A stretch of DNA of 64,000 bases, taken from Chionoecetes opilio. Its lineage: Eukaryota; Arthropoda; Malacostraca; Decapoda; Majidae. The stretch lies in the NCBI GenBank assembly GCA_016584305.1, contig JACEEZ010010991.1, positions 287,501-351,500 on the forward strand. The letters run 5' to 3'. Below the pieces are notes generated by a model. The model did no database searches. It was not told the origin of the DNA and was given only the letters and a program-made list of their open reading frames with translations. Positions within the stretch are counted from its first letter, which is position 1. Each line of letters starts with the position of its first letter. Below, in pieces: positions 25,241 through 36,106 of the stretch. The position numbers and the translations under genes were made by a program.

Positions 25241-25640
25241 ATCTCATTATGAAATCATTCTAGATATCATGTAGCTACAAAATGTGTATACCATAACACT
25301 GCAAAGGAAATCCATATAAATACTCAGCAAGGTAATCCTAAACCAGGTAATAATGGTGGCATGCAGTATGTAAATCAAGTTCAAAAATATATTAAAAACC
25401 TGTAGTTACATTTTCTCAACAGTACATAATAAAAAATAACTTTAAAAATACATAAAAAAAACCTAATAAAATAAGAAACACAAAGTAAAAAAAAAAAAGA
25501 AATTGTAAACCTGTAGTTACATCTTCTCAGTAATAATAATAATATAAAATAAAATATAAATAAAAAACGCCACCAAAACCCTAATTATCCTCCCTTTAAC
25601 AGGTCGAAAAATACAAATAAATCAACAAAACACTATAAAC
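25241..25640. other. No gene; AT-rich
   Basis: A-rich sequence with AACCTGTAGTTACAT repeated at 25397 and 25508. No coding support. Confidence 0.6.
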
Positions 25641-25641
25641 A

Positions 25642-25812
25642 AAATAAAAAAAAATAAACTAAAATCAAACAAAAACAACTCAAATCAAACAAAAACAACT
25701 AAAATCAAACAAAAACAACTAAAATCAAACAAAAACAACTAAAATTAAACAAAAACAACTAAAATCAAACAAAAACAACTAAAATCAAACAAAAACAACT
25801 AAAATCAAAGAT
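25642..25812. repeat. 20-bp minisatellite
   Basis: Unit AACTAAAATCAAACAAAAAC, about 8 copies. Confidence 0.93.
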
Positions 25813-26164
25813 AACATTTAGCAAGAGGGTGACCAAGTTTACAGAAATCAACAATCTATGTAGGTAGGACCATAACAAGAGATATTACAGGTGTGTATGG
25901 GGTGAGGGGTGAGGGGTGAGGGTGTTGGTGAAACCTAGAGTGGGGATGTGACTACTGGTATCAACAGTGATAATATACAGAAACCCTGTTAACAAGTCGT
26001 TTATTAAGTCCCAGTTGTACTCACATATTCTCTAAATCTTTACTTTTTTTTCCCACTTATTGTGGGTGGTGGCAGCGTAATCGCCAGGTTTGTGGCGCCC
26101 TTCAAGTTAACGTCAAGCTATAAGGGGGAGGGCGCTACACTATCCTATGAGGTTAGACGGTCGA

Positions 26165-27590
26165 TGATACGCTTCAACTATATCTATCCATTGCCTCAAC
26201 CTCTTCAATGCCCAATGCTGCCACAATCCCTACAACTATATATCCATTCCCTTAACCTCTTCCATGCCCAATGCTGCCACAATCCCTACAACTCTATATA
26301 TCCATTGCCTCAACCTCTTCAATGCCCAATGCTGCCACAATCCCTCCTCTATATATCCATTGCCTCAACCTCTTCCATGCCCAATGCTGCCACAATCCCT
26401 CCTCTATATATCCATTGCCTCAACCTCTTCAATGCCCAATGCTGCCACAATCCCTCCTCTATATATCCATTGCCTCAACCTCTTCCATGACCAATGCTGC
26501 CACAATCCCTCCTCTATATATCCATTGCCTCAACCTCTTCAATGCCCAATGCTGCCACAATCCCTACAACTCTATATATCCATTGCCTCAACCTCTTCCA
26601 TGCCCAATGCTGCCACAATCCCTCCAACTATATATATCCATTGCCTCAACCTCTTCAATGCCCAATGCTGCCACAATCCCTCCTCTATATATCCATTGCC
26701 TCAACCTCTTCCATGCCCAATGCTGCCACAATCCCTCCTCTATATATCCATTGCCTCAACCTCTTCAATGCCCAATGCTGCCACAATCCCTCCTCTATAT
26801 ATCCATTGCCTCAACCTCTTCCATGCCCAATGCTGCCACAATCCCTCCTCTATATATCCATTGCCTCAACCTCTTCAATGCCCAATGCTGCCACAATCCC
26901 TCCTCTATATATCCATTGCCTCAACCTCTTCCATGCCCAATGCTGCCACAATCCCTACAACTCTATATATCCATTGCCTCAACCTCTTCCATGCCCAATG
27001 CTGCCACAATCCCTCCTCTATATATCCATTGCCTCAACCTCTTCAATGCCCAATGCTGCCACAATCCTCCTCATATATATCCATTGCCTCAACCTCTTCA
27101 ATGCCCAATGCTGCCACAATCCCTACAACTCTATATATCCATTGCCTCAACCTCTTCAATGCCCAATGCTGCCACAATCCCTACAACTCTATCTATCCAT
27201 TGCCTCAACCTCTTCAATGCCCAATGCTGCCACAATCCCTCCTCTATATATCCATTGCCTCAACCTCTTCAATGCCCAATGCTGCCACAATCCCTACAAC
27301 TCTATCTATCCATTGCCTCAACCTCTTCAATGCCCAATGCTGCCACAATCCCTCCTCTATATATCCATTGCCTCAACCTCTTCAATGCCCAATGCTGCCA
27401 CAATCCCTACAACTCTATATATCCATTACCTCAACCTCTTCAATGCCCAATGCTGCCTAAATCCCTACAACTATATATCTATCCATTGCCTTAACCTCTT
27501 CAATGCCCAATGCTGCCACAATCTCTACAACTCTATATATGCATTGCCTTTAACCTCTTCAATGCCCAATGCTGCCACAATCCCTCCACA
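26165..27590. repeat. 55-58-bp minisatellite, about 25 copies, stop-free in three frames
   Basis: Unit runs ATATATCCATTGCCTCAACC, TCTTCAATGCCCAATGCTGC, CACAATCCCTCCTCT or the longer ...CTACAACTCT. No frame on the plus strand contains a stop, giving 398-425-codon overlapping frames. Variants alternate TTCCATG and TTCAATG. Confidence 0.94.
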
Positions 27591-27595
27591 GCATC

Positions 27596-27775
27596 AGCAT
27601 ACAGTAATGAAAGAAAAAAGTGCGAGGCTACAACAACCTTACATAGAGGAGGAAGAGGACATAGTGGGGGAGTATTTGTTTGGCGATGGGAATGTGGAAG
27701 AAGCAAAAAGAACAATCAACAGTTTTTGGATGACCAGAGAAAATAAGAAGAAAGAAAAAGAAAGAAACTAAAAAT
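27596..27775 (+). other. Coding-like fragment, plus copy of an inverted pair
   Basis: The frame continues out of the minisatellite and reads MKEKSARLQQPY, then EEEEDIVGEYLFGDGN, then TINSFWMTRENKKK, stopping at 27771. The same segment occurs inverted at 28225-28395. The acidic low-complexity protein is not recognised. It could be a piece of a gene or of a transposon-encoded protein. Confidence 0.45.
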
Positions 27776-28224
27776 ATAGGATAAGAGAAGACAACTAAAT
27801 AAAGACCCAGACAGCAAGAAGAAACACGTCAGGGAGTGCCGTTGAAAAAGGCCAGACTCCCGACCCACAACTGTACTGAACTAAATCACTAATCCGATCA
27901 AACTCATGACTATTTAACCCTCCAACAATGGGTCACTAACATATGCAATTACAGTTTCAAATAAGTATTCTTGTTCCCATGTTTGTAGACTATAAAGGGG
28001 ACGCAAACAAGCACACGAGTTGCTCTGAACAGGAGTTGCATGTACAACTACCATTTTCCCCTAGTGAAAGATGCTCCTTTTGTCATGCGATGTTTTGAAA
28101 AGTTACCATGCATTCTAGAGGCTCATTCATGTCGACCCTCCCACCCTAGCTAACATGGCATCCTGTGTACCATATCACGGGTACCACGGTGTTATGGACT
28201 CGCTCAGCACAGTATATGCACGAG

Positions 28225-28395
28225 TATATTTAGTTTCTTTCTTCTTATTTTCTCTGGTCATCCAAAAACTGTTGATTGTTCTTTTTGCTTCTTCCACATT
28301 CCCATTTCCAAACAAATACTCCCCCACTATATCCTCTTCCTCCTCTATGTAAGGTTGTTGTAGCCTCGCACTTTTCTTTCTTTCATTATAGTATG
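28225..28395 (-). other. Coding-like fragment, inverted copy
   Basis: This is the inverse of 27596-27775, with small differences (an extra GAAA block is missing). It lies between two about 55-bp direct copies of GTACCACGGTGTTATGGACT (28183 and 28453). Confidence 0.6.
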
Positions 28396-28399
28396 CTGG

Positions 28400-28860
28400 G
28401 CACCCACTCTAGACATTCTCACTAAGATTGTTTCCTGTGTAGCATATGATAGGTACCACGGTGTTATGGACTCGCTCAGCACAAGTATTTGGCGTTGTCA
28501 GTACCCGTGCAGGAGGACAAAGATCCGGGTCTTCAAGCTTTTTGGGGCAACATGTTTTTGTGACACAAATGAAGGGTACAATTGATACACTGAACGCCTT
28601 CATTCCCATCAAAACACAAGAGTCCTGGGTGGGTTGCAATGCACATGGAGTGTTTGGCAATGCCTTGGTGGTGTCCCCGCCCCACCCTGGCCCCAACAGC
28701 CCACCCCACACCCCACCACCGTGTGCCCACCCATCCACCCTCCACCCCACCACCGTGACTGTGTTTTTTATATTTTTTTTTATCCATGTTACTTCCTTTT
28801 TTTTATGTGATGGTGCTTAGATATATTTGGCGATGTTTTTTAGTGTTCACCAGATTTGTC
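28400..28860. other. Open frames on both strands, no recognised gene
   Basis: Opposed 114-124-codon frames cover 28409-28820. The sequence has more balanced composition than its surroundings, but no domain or splice signal is recognised. Confidence 0.35.
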
Positions 28861-28864
28861 ATGG

Positions 28865-29003
28865 GTAACTTTGACTTTTCTTTTTGTAAATTAAGAATAT
28901 TGGGCTTAAAAATTGGATGGACAAAAAAAATCATTGTATTTTTACTAAGTTTATGTGCATATTGTTGTGGTCAATAAAATATCTATCTATCGATCTATCT
29001 ATC
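28865..29003 (+). mobile_element. Retroelement-like tail with ATCT repeat
   Basis: Unique AT-rich sequence ends TGTGGTCAATAAAATATC then ATCT repeats, the same terminus as the inverted fragment at 15.87 kb. Confidence 0.5.
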
Positions 29004-29024
29004 TGTGCCCACGCATACTTGTCC

Positions 29025-29460
29025 CCCAGGAGTGTTTCCAGCCCCACCCCCCTCCCCCCTGGCCACACCTGCCGCCCAGCCACCGCCCCTCACAGTGCTG
29101 TGCGGCACCCCTGGGGGCACCCTGGCGCCGCCCTGCAGGCTGCGGGTACCGGGCAGCGGGCAGTGCCACACAGGCCGGGGCATGGCAGGCACAAGGCCCA
29201 GGGGTGCCCCGGGGTGCCTGTGCCGGGGGGGGGGCGGCGTCCCAGGCACCAGGGTTTGTTGTGTGTGTAGTACAGCCCGGGGCGGGGCGGGGCAGCAGCC
29301 ACGAGGGCCCGGCAGCCCCGCACAGCCCCGCACACAGCCCACCTCGGCCCACCACCCACCACCAACAAAGGCTGCCACAAATAAGTCGCTTCGGTCCACA
29401 CTTTAAACCCCTTGTGTTATTTACCGCGACCTCCCGCCCTCCCCCGCCCACCTACCTCAT
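29025..29460. other. GC-rich segment, possible exon of an unidentified gene
   Basis: GC content rises sharply from about 29030. An acceptor-like ACTTGTCCCCCAG precedes an open plus frame rich in Pro/Ala/Gly, but all frames are open because of base composition. No protein family is recognised. Confidence 0.25.
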
Positions 29461-29544
29461 TTTGTGTCCTTATAAGTATCCAGTGTGTATGGCTGGTGTT
29501 CCTCACTAGGATATTCCCGTGTACACCGTCATGGAGGTATTCTA

Positions 29545-29665
29545 AGCACGGCAGCACTGTTAGCCCGGCGCGGCGCGGCCTCCCTCGCCCCCACCTCACT
29601 GACAACTGCCGCCATGTTGCCCCTCACGCCGCGATCGAACTGCAGTGCGCGATGTGAGGGCTGCC
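29545..29665. promoter_or_regulatory. CpG-rich patch with ATGGCGGC on minus strand
   Basis: A dense run of CG dinucleotides (GGCGCGGCGCGG, CGCCGCGATCG, GCGCGATG) resembles a promoter or first exon. On the minus strand AACATGGCGGCAGTTGTCA is followed by GTGAGG, a possible short first exon and donor. Nothing downstream confirms it. Confidence 0.22.
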
Positions 29666-29669
29666 ATCA

Positions 29670-30160
29670 CCACAGCTCCCTCACCCTAGCACACCCCAGG
29701 CCACAGGCACACACACAACACCTCCATCACATCACCACCACTCATACTACACATGTACCTTAGATCACCGCTATCAGTAACTATGAAGTACTTTTTTTTC
29801 TTCATATAACACATTTTGTTCATCCGAGTTCAATTCATCCTTTTGATATTAATAAAAGACAGTGGTATTTTATTAGGAAATATTCGATATCATGCTTCAA
29901 TAACTGTTACAATATGTAAATGTTTCGTCCTTCTTGAACGCCGTGTGTTTACGGCAGAAACGTCATGTCAGATGTACAACAATCATCATACTCGCACGAA
30001 TTACTAAAAAAGATTCTGTTCTAAGTTTGTTTCCCTTGCTCAAATTACATGCACCACTTAAAGTAAAATGACTTTATAGATTATATATTGTGATACTACC
30101 TATATTTATCATACAGAAGAGTCGCTCACACGTATATACACTCAATAAAGCATGGTTAAA
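29670..30160. other. No recognised gene
   Basis: AT-rich unique sequence; nothing conserved seen. Confidence 0.55.
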
Positions 30161-30167
30161 GTTAATA

Positions 30168-31258
30168 AAAAGACAGATTGGGCTTAGAAAAGGTCAGACA
30201 TGTTAACAAAAAGACAGATTGGGCTTAGAAAAGGTCAGAAATGTTAACAAAAAGACAGATTGGGCTTAGAAAAGGTCAGACATGTTAACAAAAAAGACAG
30301 ATTGGGCTTAGAAAAGGTCTGAAATGTTAACAAAAAGACATATTGGGCTTAGAAAAGGTCAAAATGTTAACAAAAGTACAGATTGGGCTTAGAAAAGGTC
30401 TGAAATGTTAACAAAAAGACAGATTGGGCTTAGAAAAGGTCAGACATGTTAACAAAAAGACAGATTGGGCTTAGAAAAGGTCAGACATGTTATCAAAAAG
30501 ACAGATTGGGCTTAGAAAAGGTCAGACATGTTAACAAAAAGACAGATTGGGCTTAGAAAAGGTCAGAACATGTTAACAAAAAGACAGATTGGGCTTAGAA
30601 AAGGTCAGACATGTTAACAAAAAGACAGATTGGGCTTAGAAAAGGTCGAAATGTTAACAAAGTACAGATTGGGCTTAGAAAAGGTCAGAATGTTAACAAA
30701 AGAGATTGGGCTTAGAAAAGGTCAGACATGTTAACAAAAAGACAGATTGGGCTTAGAAAAGGTCAGACATGTTATCAAAAAGACAGATTGGGCTTAGAAA
30801 AGGTCAGACATGTTAACAAAAAGACAGATTGGGCTTAGAAAAGGTCAGACATGTTATCAAAAAGACAGATTGGGCTTAGAAAAGGTCAGACATGTTAACA
30901 AAAAGACAGATTGGGCTTAGAAAATGTCAGAAATGTTAACAAAAGTACAGATTGGGCTTAGAAAAGGTCAGACATGTTAACTAAAAGACAGATTGAGCTT
31001 AGAAAAGGTCAGACATGTTATCAAAAGACAGATTGGGCTTAGAAAAGGTCAGACATGTTATCAAAAAGACAGATTGGGCTTAGAAAAGGTCAGAAATGTT
31101 AACAAAGACAGATTGGGCTTAGAAAAGGTCAGACATGTTATAAAAAGACAGATTGGGCTTAGAAAAGGTCAGACATGTTATCAAAAAGACAGATTGGGCT
31201 TAGAAAAGGTCAGAAATGTTAACAAAAGACAGATTAGGCTTAGAAAAGGTCAATCCTG
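30168..31258. repeat. 41-bp minisatellite, about 26 copies
   Basis: Unit runs AAAAGGTCAGACATGTTAAC, AAAAAGACAGATTGGGCTTA. Copies near 30360 and 30640-30710 have several single-base losses. No unique spacers, so it is not a CRISPR. Confidence 0.95.
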
Positions 31259-31259
31259 T

Positions 31260-31630
31260 GTCACAAATCTTGACCTAACTTAGAAGATTAATTATTGGAG
31301 TCAATCTTAATCAAAACTAGAACCAGGAATTTATATTAGACATGGCATACAGTTTACTAGATCTATATTAGTGATTTATATTGATAAGTAACAAAGCTAA
31401 CTAAAATTAACTAAAACTTACTAAATTAACTAACTAAATAAACTAAACTCACTAAAGTAAATTGCCTGAAATCAAGAAAACTACCGTAATGCATAAAAGT
31501 TGATTAATTTTATTTCTCGTAACAGTGACATTTGTACACCATAAATTATAGAAGCTTAAAATCTGCACAAGAACTTATAAAACACTGAGCAACACAGATC
31601 TTTGCCAATGAAGAGTAAATTATGGTCTAT
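31260..31630. other. No gene; AT-rich with AACTAAA repeats
   Basis: Degenerate CTAACTAAA motifs near 31390-31460; otherwise unique. Confidence 0.6.
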
Positions 31631-31635
31631 TTTTT

Positions 31636-32090
31636 TAAAGAGGCAAAAATTCTATTCTATCTTAAGGTCTCCTGCTTAAAATAATTACCTGATAATATGG
31701 TAAACTATGATAAAAATACAGCTGAAATTTAGAAGAGCCGTAGTATTCCCTTCTCCTACCGTAGACAACACTATAGTCGCCAGTCACTTGCCACAGCACT
31801 TATGTCGCCAGGCACAATATATTACAAATTTTAGCATCCCTGCAAACTTTTATGTGCCACTGAAGATGATACACAGTAGTTTATATTATGTACATCACAC
31901 TACAGGTCTTCAGTGGCATATAAAAGTCTGTAGTAATGCTAAAATTCGTAATATATTGTGCCTGGCGACATTAGTGCAGTGGAGAGTGACTGGCGACTAT
32001 AGTGTTATCTACAGTAGCATCAAATATCCGTCAGTAAGCAGCAAGGAGTCAGGATTTTTCACCTCATTAATAAAAACAGACTATAGTGAG
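31636..32090. mobile_element. Inverted-repeat element family A, copy 2, split by a foldback element
   Basis: The left part is 31636-31756 and the right part 32017-32090, together colinear with the other family A copies. The end ATAGTCTGTTTTTATTAATG (inverted) shows a longer arm that includes CTATAGTCT. Confidence 0.88.
31759..32014. mobile_element. TA-target foldback element, copy 1 (nested)
   Basis: Long inverted arms start CCGTAGACAACACTATAGTC. It is flanked by TA at 31757 and 32015. It interrupts another inverted-repeat element, whose uninterrupted relatives at 13.0 and 40.35 kb show the empty site, so the boundaries are directly visible. Confidence 0.9.
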
Positions 32091-32187
32091 AAAAGCACAG
32101 TACCTATTATATTCTGGGGATGATGCAATGTGGCTAGACGCTTCTGCTAATTATATCTAACTGTATGTCTGTCTATCTATGTCCCTA

Positions 32188-32406
32188 ACCGTCAATAACA
32201 CCATAGTCGCCACTGCACTAATGTCGCCAGGTGCCATACATTACGAATTTTACCATCACTACTGATTTGTATGTGCCACTGAAGCACATAATATAAACTA
32301 CTGTGCATTCGTCTTCAGTGGCACACAAATCTGTACTGATGCTAAAATTTGTAATATATGGCACCTGGCGACATTAGTGCAGTGGCGACTATAGTGTTAT
32401 TGACGG
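32188..32406. mobile_element. TA-target foldback element, copy 2
   Basis: Same arms (CCGTCAATAACACCATAGTC) and the same internal GTGCCACTGAAG / CTTCAGTGGCAC palindrome, with TA on both sides. About 219 bp. Confidence 0.88.
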
Positions 32407-32499
32407 TATACTGTTATAGTAAGGGGTGTGAGTATTGTGGTGTGCCTCCCACGATAAGTATGCCACTCTTGCTACCCAGTACCCAGTGGTTTATATTTA

Positions 32500-32575
32500 C
32501 AGGAACTACCACATGTAGGTCTCACGGCTTCTTGTGGCTTCCTTATTTTCTTATGTTCTTATGATTCCTCTGACA
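32500..32575 (+). mobile_element. Very short LINE 3' tail
   Basis: Only the last about 75 bp remain: AGGAACTACCACATGTAGG, then two TTCTTATG octamers. It is followed by an inverted scrap of the same octamers near 32581-32620. Confidence 0.8.
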
Positions 32576-32678
32576 GGTTACATAAGAACATAAGAAAGGA
32601 TTATGTTCTTATGTTCTGACAGGTTAAGCTGGAGATGAATCAAGTCGTATCACAGAGCTCTATACATCCTTGCTCTGC

Positions 32679-32897
32679 TTAACCCCTTGAGGCCCAGAAC
32701 GTAATTTCCATTGTAATTTGGGTACCATTAGACGCTTTTTAGTGACTATAAGTAATATTTTATAGATGTGACCTGTTTAGTATCCTTGTCCACTACCTAA
32801 TTTGGTATATTTAGTTACTTTTCGTAATTTTATGGCTCGACAACATACAATTTCTTATAGCAAAGGAAAGATCTGGGCGACTAACATAAGGTGTTAA
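32679..32897. mobile_element. piggyBac-like miniature element, copy 2
   Basis: Same ends and core as the 13.97-kb copy, with TTAA flanks. The right end carries a short extra stretch before the final TTAA. Confidence 0.85.
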
Positions 32898-33059
32898 GAT
32901 ACATTAGCAGACAAAAATTGCTTTTGACGACAGTTCCAACATTTAGCCCAAAAGTTTAATTTAAGTATTTGGCTTAATTTAAAATTCTAAAGTATTAAGG
33001 TAGATCAGAATGTTGTGCATGCGAGAACAACTACTTTTTTAGTCCCCTCCGTTGAAGCG

Positions 33060-33276
33060 TTAAGATACCAAAAAACGTAATATTTCCAAATTTATAAAAT
33101 CAATTTAGACATTTTTTTGAAAATAACAATATTATGGAGGGAGACTGTTGTAGTGATTTCCTTGTCCCACTAACTTACCTGGTATATTCCAGTAGAACAC
33201 ATTTCGTAATTTTATGCTGGACAACATAAGATATGACTGTTTATATGCAAAAAGATTCGGGCTTGAATAGGGTTAA
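33060..33276. mobile_element. piggyBac-like miniature element, diverged copy
   Basis: TTAA at both ends and patches of the same core (ACGTAATATTTCC, TTCGTAATTTTATG, GACAACATAAG). About the same length but heavily diverged, so an older subfamily. Confidence 0.65.
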
Positions 33277-33334
33277 AATAAGAGTTTTTATACATCTTGT
33301 TAAGGAACACTTGTCCAGGAACTACGAGAGGGAG

Positions 33335-33478
33335 GGAAGGGAGGGAAGAGAGAGAGAGGAGAGAGAGAGGAAGAGAGGAGTGAAGAGAGAGAGAGGGAGA
33401 GAGAGAAGGAGAGAGGAGAGAGAGAGAGAGAGAGGAGAGAGAGAGGAGAGAGGAAGAGAGAGAGAGAGAGAGAAGAAG

Positions 33479-33524
<46 letters not shown>

Positions 33525-33583
33525 GAGAGAGAGAGAGAGAGGAGAGAGGAGAGAGAAAGAGGAGAGAGAAGAGAGAGAGAGGA

Positions 33584-33620
<37 letters not shown>

Positions 33621-33760
33621 GGGGAAGACATGACCTTATCTCTATAGGGTTATGGAGATAAAGAGTTTGGGGGGGAGGGGAGGGAGAGGGGAGAAAAGAG
33701 GGGAGGGGAGGGAGGGAGAGGAGAGGGGAGAGGAGAGGGGAGGGAGAGGGGAGACAGTAA
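33335..33760. repeat. GA microsatellite then GGGGA/GGAGA tract
   Basis: Imperfect GA to 33622, then a G-rich purine tract at 33665-33755. Confidence 0.93.
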
Positions 33761-33769
33761 ATACATCTT

Positions 33770-34140
33770 TCTGATAGATTTTTATGTGTTTTTATAATGT
33801 AATCATAGTTTTTAGGCAAGAGGTCCAGGGATGTCAAAATGCATTAACTGTCTAACTAAATGCACTATTAATCTTTTACACCAAGTTTGTTCATTAAGTT
33901 TGTTCATTTGTGATCTAAGAAGTCAGCTATGTGATGAGGAAAGGACAGATCTTTGGCTGTAAATGCTTTCTTAATACGAGTTCAAACAATTCACTTATTT
34001 GAAAACCATTAATGATATGCACTAATAAAAATCTAGCTTAGTGTATCAATATTTTCCAGCAATCTCCTATGCCTCAAGCACCATCTTTAAACACTTCACT
34101 ATGTCTCGCCCAGTAAAATATATCACATTGGTTAATAATA
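33770..34140. other. No recognised gene
   Basis: AT-rich unique sequence. Confidence 0.6.
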
Positions 34141-34183
34141 GTAAGCTATACATCCATGTCATAACGTCTGCATGGTTTCATTA

Positions 34184-34408
34184 CCGTCAATAACACTATA
34201 GTCGCCTCTGCACTTATGTCGCCATGTGCCATATATTACGAATTTAAGCATCACTACAGAATTGTATGTGCCACTAAAGAGGGATACACAGTAGTTAATA
34301 TTATGTACCTGTCTGCAGTGGCACATACAAGTCTGTAGTGATGCTAAAGTTTGGAATATTTAGGGCCTGGCGACATTAGTGCAGTGGTGACTATGGTGTT
34401 GTTGAGGG
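34184..34408. mobile_element. TA-target foldback element, copy 3
   Basis: It starts CCGTCAATAACACTATAGTC and ends in the inverted form (GACTATGGTGTTGTTGAGGG), flanked by TA. About 225 bp. Confidence 0.88.
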
Positions 34409-34539
34409 TAGAATTTTGCAATGCATGGGCTGGGGATTAAAAATAAACCTTGGAATGATAAGTTTCCGTAGCTTCAGCACTGCCTAATCCATTATCAATA
34501 AGGCCTATACTAAACCATGGTATAAATCACGCTACTCTT

Positions 34540-34925
34540 GTAAAATTTATCACTTGGTAACAGAAGGAAATAGTCTGGTAATCTGCCTTGTTTCTGAATC
34601 AAATGTTCTATATCAATGAGCCTATAAATACTAGACCATGGTACACATTATAGGAGGCGCTTATTTCAGAAAGTCGATAAGCGCCATCAATAAAAAACTA
34701 AGAAAATAGCTTCAAACTGTTTCAATGTTCAAAAGATGTGACATTTTGAACATTGAAACATTTTGAAGCCATTTTCTTAGTTTTTTATGGATGGCACTTA
34801 TCGAACTTTCTGAAATAGCGCCTCATATCTACCCTTGTAAAATTCATCACTTAGTAAAACTGTATAAAATGGAAACAGTCTGGTAATCTGCCTTGTTTCT
34901 GAATATAAGTTTCTTTATCAATGAC
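34540..34925. repeat. Direct about 80-bp duplication flanking a foldback element
   Basis: GTAAAATTTATCACTTGGTA...GTCTGGTAATCTGCCTTG...TCAATGA at 34539 recurs at 34839. The foldback element (34648) lies between them. Confidence 0.85.
34648..34827. mobile_element. Foldback element with about 85-bp arms
   Basis: Almost the whole 180 bp is two inverted arms (GAGGCGCTTATTTCAGAAAG...GTTTCAATGTTCAAAA), leaving a loop of about 10 nt. It is flanked by direct copies of an about 80-bp segment. Confidence 0.9.
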
Positions 34926-35017
34926 TTCCATTATGTTCATGCACTTATATGATGATATTAAATACTTTGGCACAATGAGTGGAAAATGCTGGTGTATGGT
35001 GTGGTCCCTTTCAACTA

Positions 35018-35558
35018 CCCTCAACAACACTATAGTCGCCACTGCACTAATATCGCCTGGCACCATATATTACAAATTTTACCATCACTACAGACTTGTA
35101 TGTGCCACTACAGACAGGTACATAATATAAACTACTATGCATTCCTCTTTAGTGAGGTAAAAGGTAAAGATGGGAGCATACGCTAAGCTGCGCGTGGCAT
35201 GCGGTGTTCATCTCCGTGGCATTAGCCCTTAGAGCCTGTGGTGGGTGAGGAACCCATTACCCCGGGACACAGGGCTAGTGTGACTCCCGGGTTACCACAG
35301 TTACCTTCCCCAGGTTACCCCAGGTACCCATTTATCAACCCCGAAAGGAAGTAAGAACAGCTGGGTGGGCTGGTCACCGACTTGCCCTGGCCCGGGATCG
35401 AACCAGGGCCCGCAGATTCGTAGCCAGGCACGCTAGCCACTGCACCACGGAGGCGACATTTTTTTTAATGGCACATACAAATCTGTGGCGATACTCAAAT
35501 TCGTAATATATGGCACCTGGCGACATTAGTGCAGTGGTGACTATAGTGTTGTTGATGG
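35018..35558. mobile_element. TA-target foldback element, copy 4, interrupted by SINE
   Basis: It starts CCCTCAACAACACTATAGTC and ends with the inverted arm, flanked by TA. It is lengthened by about 310 bp of tRNA-derived SINE. Confidence 0.9.
35157..35472 (-). mobile_element. tRNA-derived SINE inserted in an inverted-repeat element
   Basis: The minus-strand head has a polymerase III box A (TGGTGCAGTGG) and box B (GGTTCGATCCC) about 45 nt apart in a tRNA-like context near 35455-35390. A body follows with GGGGTTGATAAATGGGTACC, similar to the central motif of many invertebrate tRNA SINEs. It splits a TA-target foldback element (35018-35558). Imperfect 7-bp flanks TTTAGTG and TTTAATG may be the target duplication. 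Confidence 0.85.
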
Positions 35559-35599
35559 TAGATCCCTTTAACCTTCATTGACTATGGTAATATAACAAT

Positions 35600-35850
35600 T
35601 ATAATTATATTTCTTAAAACCTGTATAGTTCCAACCCTCCTACTCTTGTGTCATTCATCTGCTTCTTGATCACAGTTATCTATCATACAATCACATAACA
35701 TTAGAGTGCAATGACTGCCTAATAAAAACGTCAAATTCCATCCCTCCTACTCCTGCATATCATCTGCTTCTCGATTACAATTATCTATCATACAATCACA
35801 TAACATTAGAGTGCAATGACTGCCTAATAAAAACAATAGTAAATACACAC
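35600..35850. repeat. About 118-bp tandem duplication
   Basis: TTATCTATCATACAATCACA followed by TAACATTAGAGTGCAATGAC and TGCCTAATAAAAAC occurs at about 35665 and 35781. Confidence 0.88.
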
Positions 35851-36106
35851 AATATCTTAATAAAAATGACTGCCTATATAAACGTTCTTGCCCTCCTACT
35901 CTTACACTTTTCTTCTTCACTCACTCTTCACTCTTCCCTTTTCATACGAACGCAATGGCTGCCTCATAAAAACAACAGTAAATACACACAGTATCTGATC
36001 ATGGCACAATAAAACATAAAGGATTGTCAGAGCCATTCATGAGAAGTATAATTTTCCTACACGTGAGGTACTAAAAATTCTGAAAAATATACATCACGAA
36101 ATAATA

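Noticed and set aside
28409..28820. Opposed 114-124-codon frames as genes
   Set aside because: No recognisable domain and both strands equally open. Kept only as an unexplained region.
35387..35460. Stand-alone tRNA gene
   Set aside because: Box A and B are present, but the sequence continues into a SINE body, the stems are imperfect and it lies inside another mobile element.
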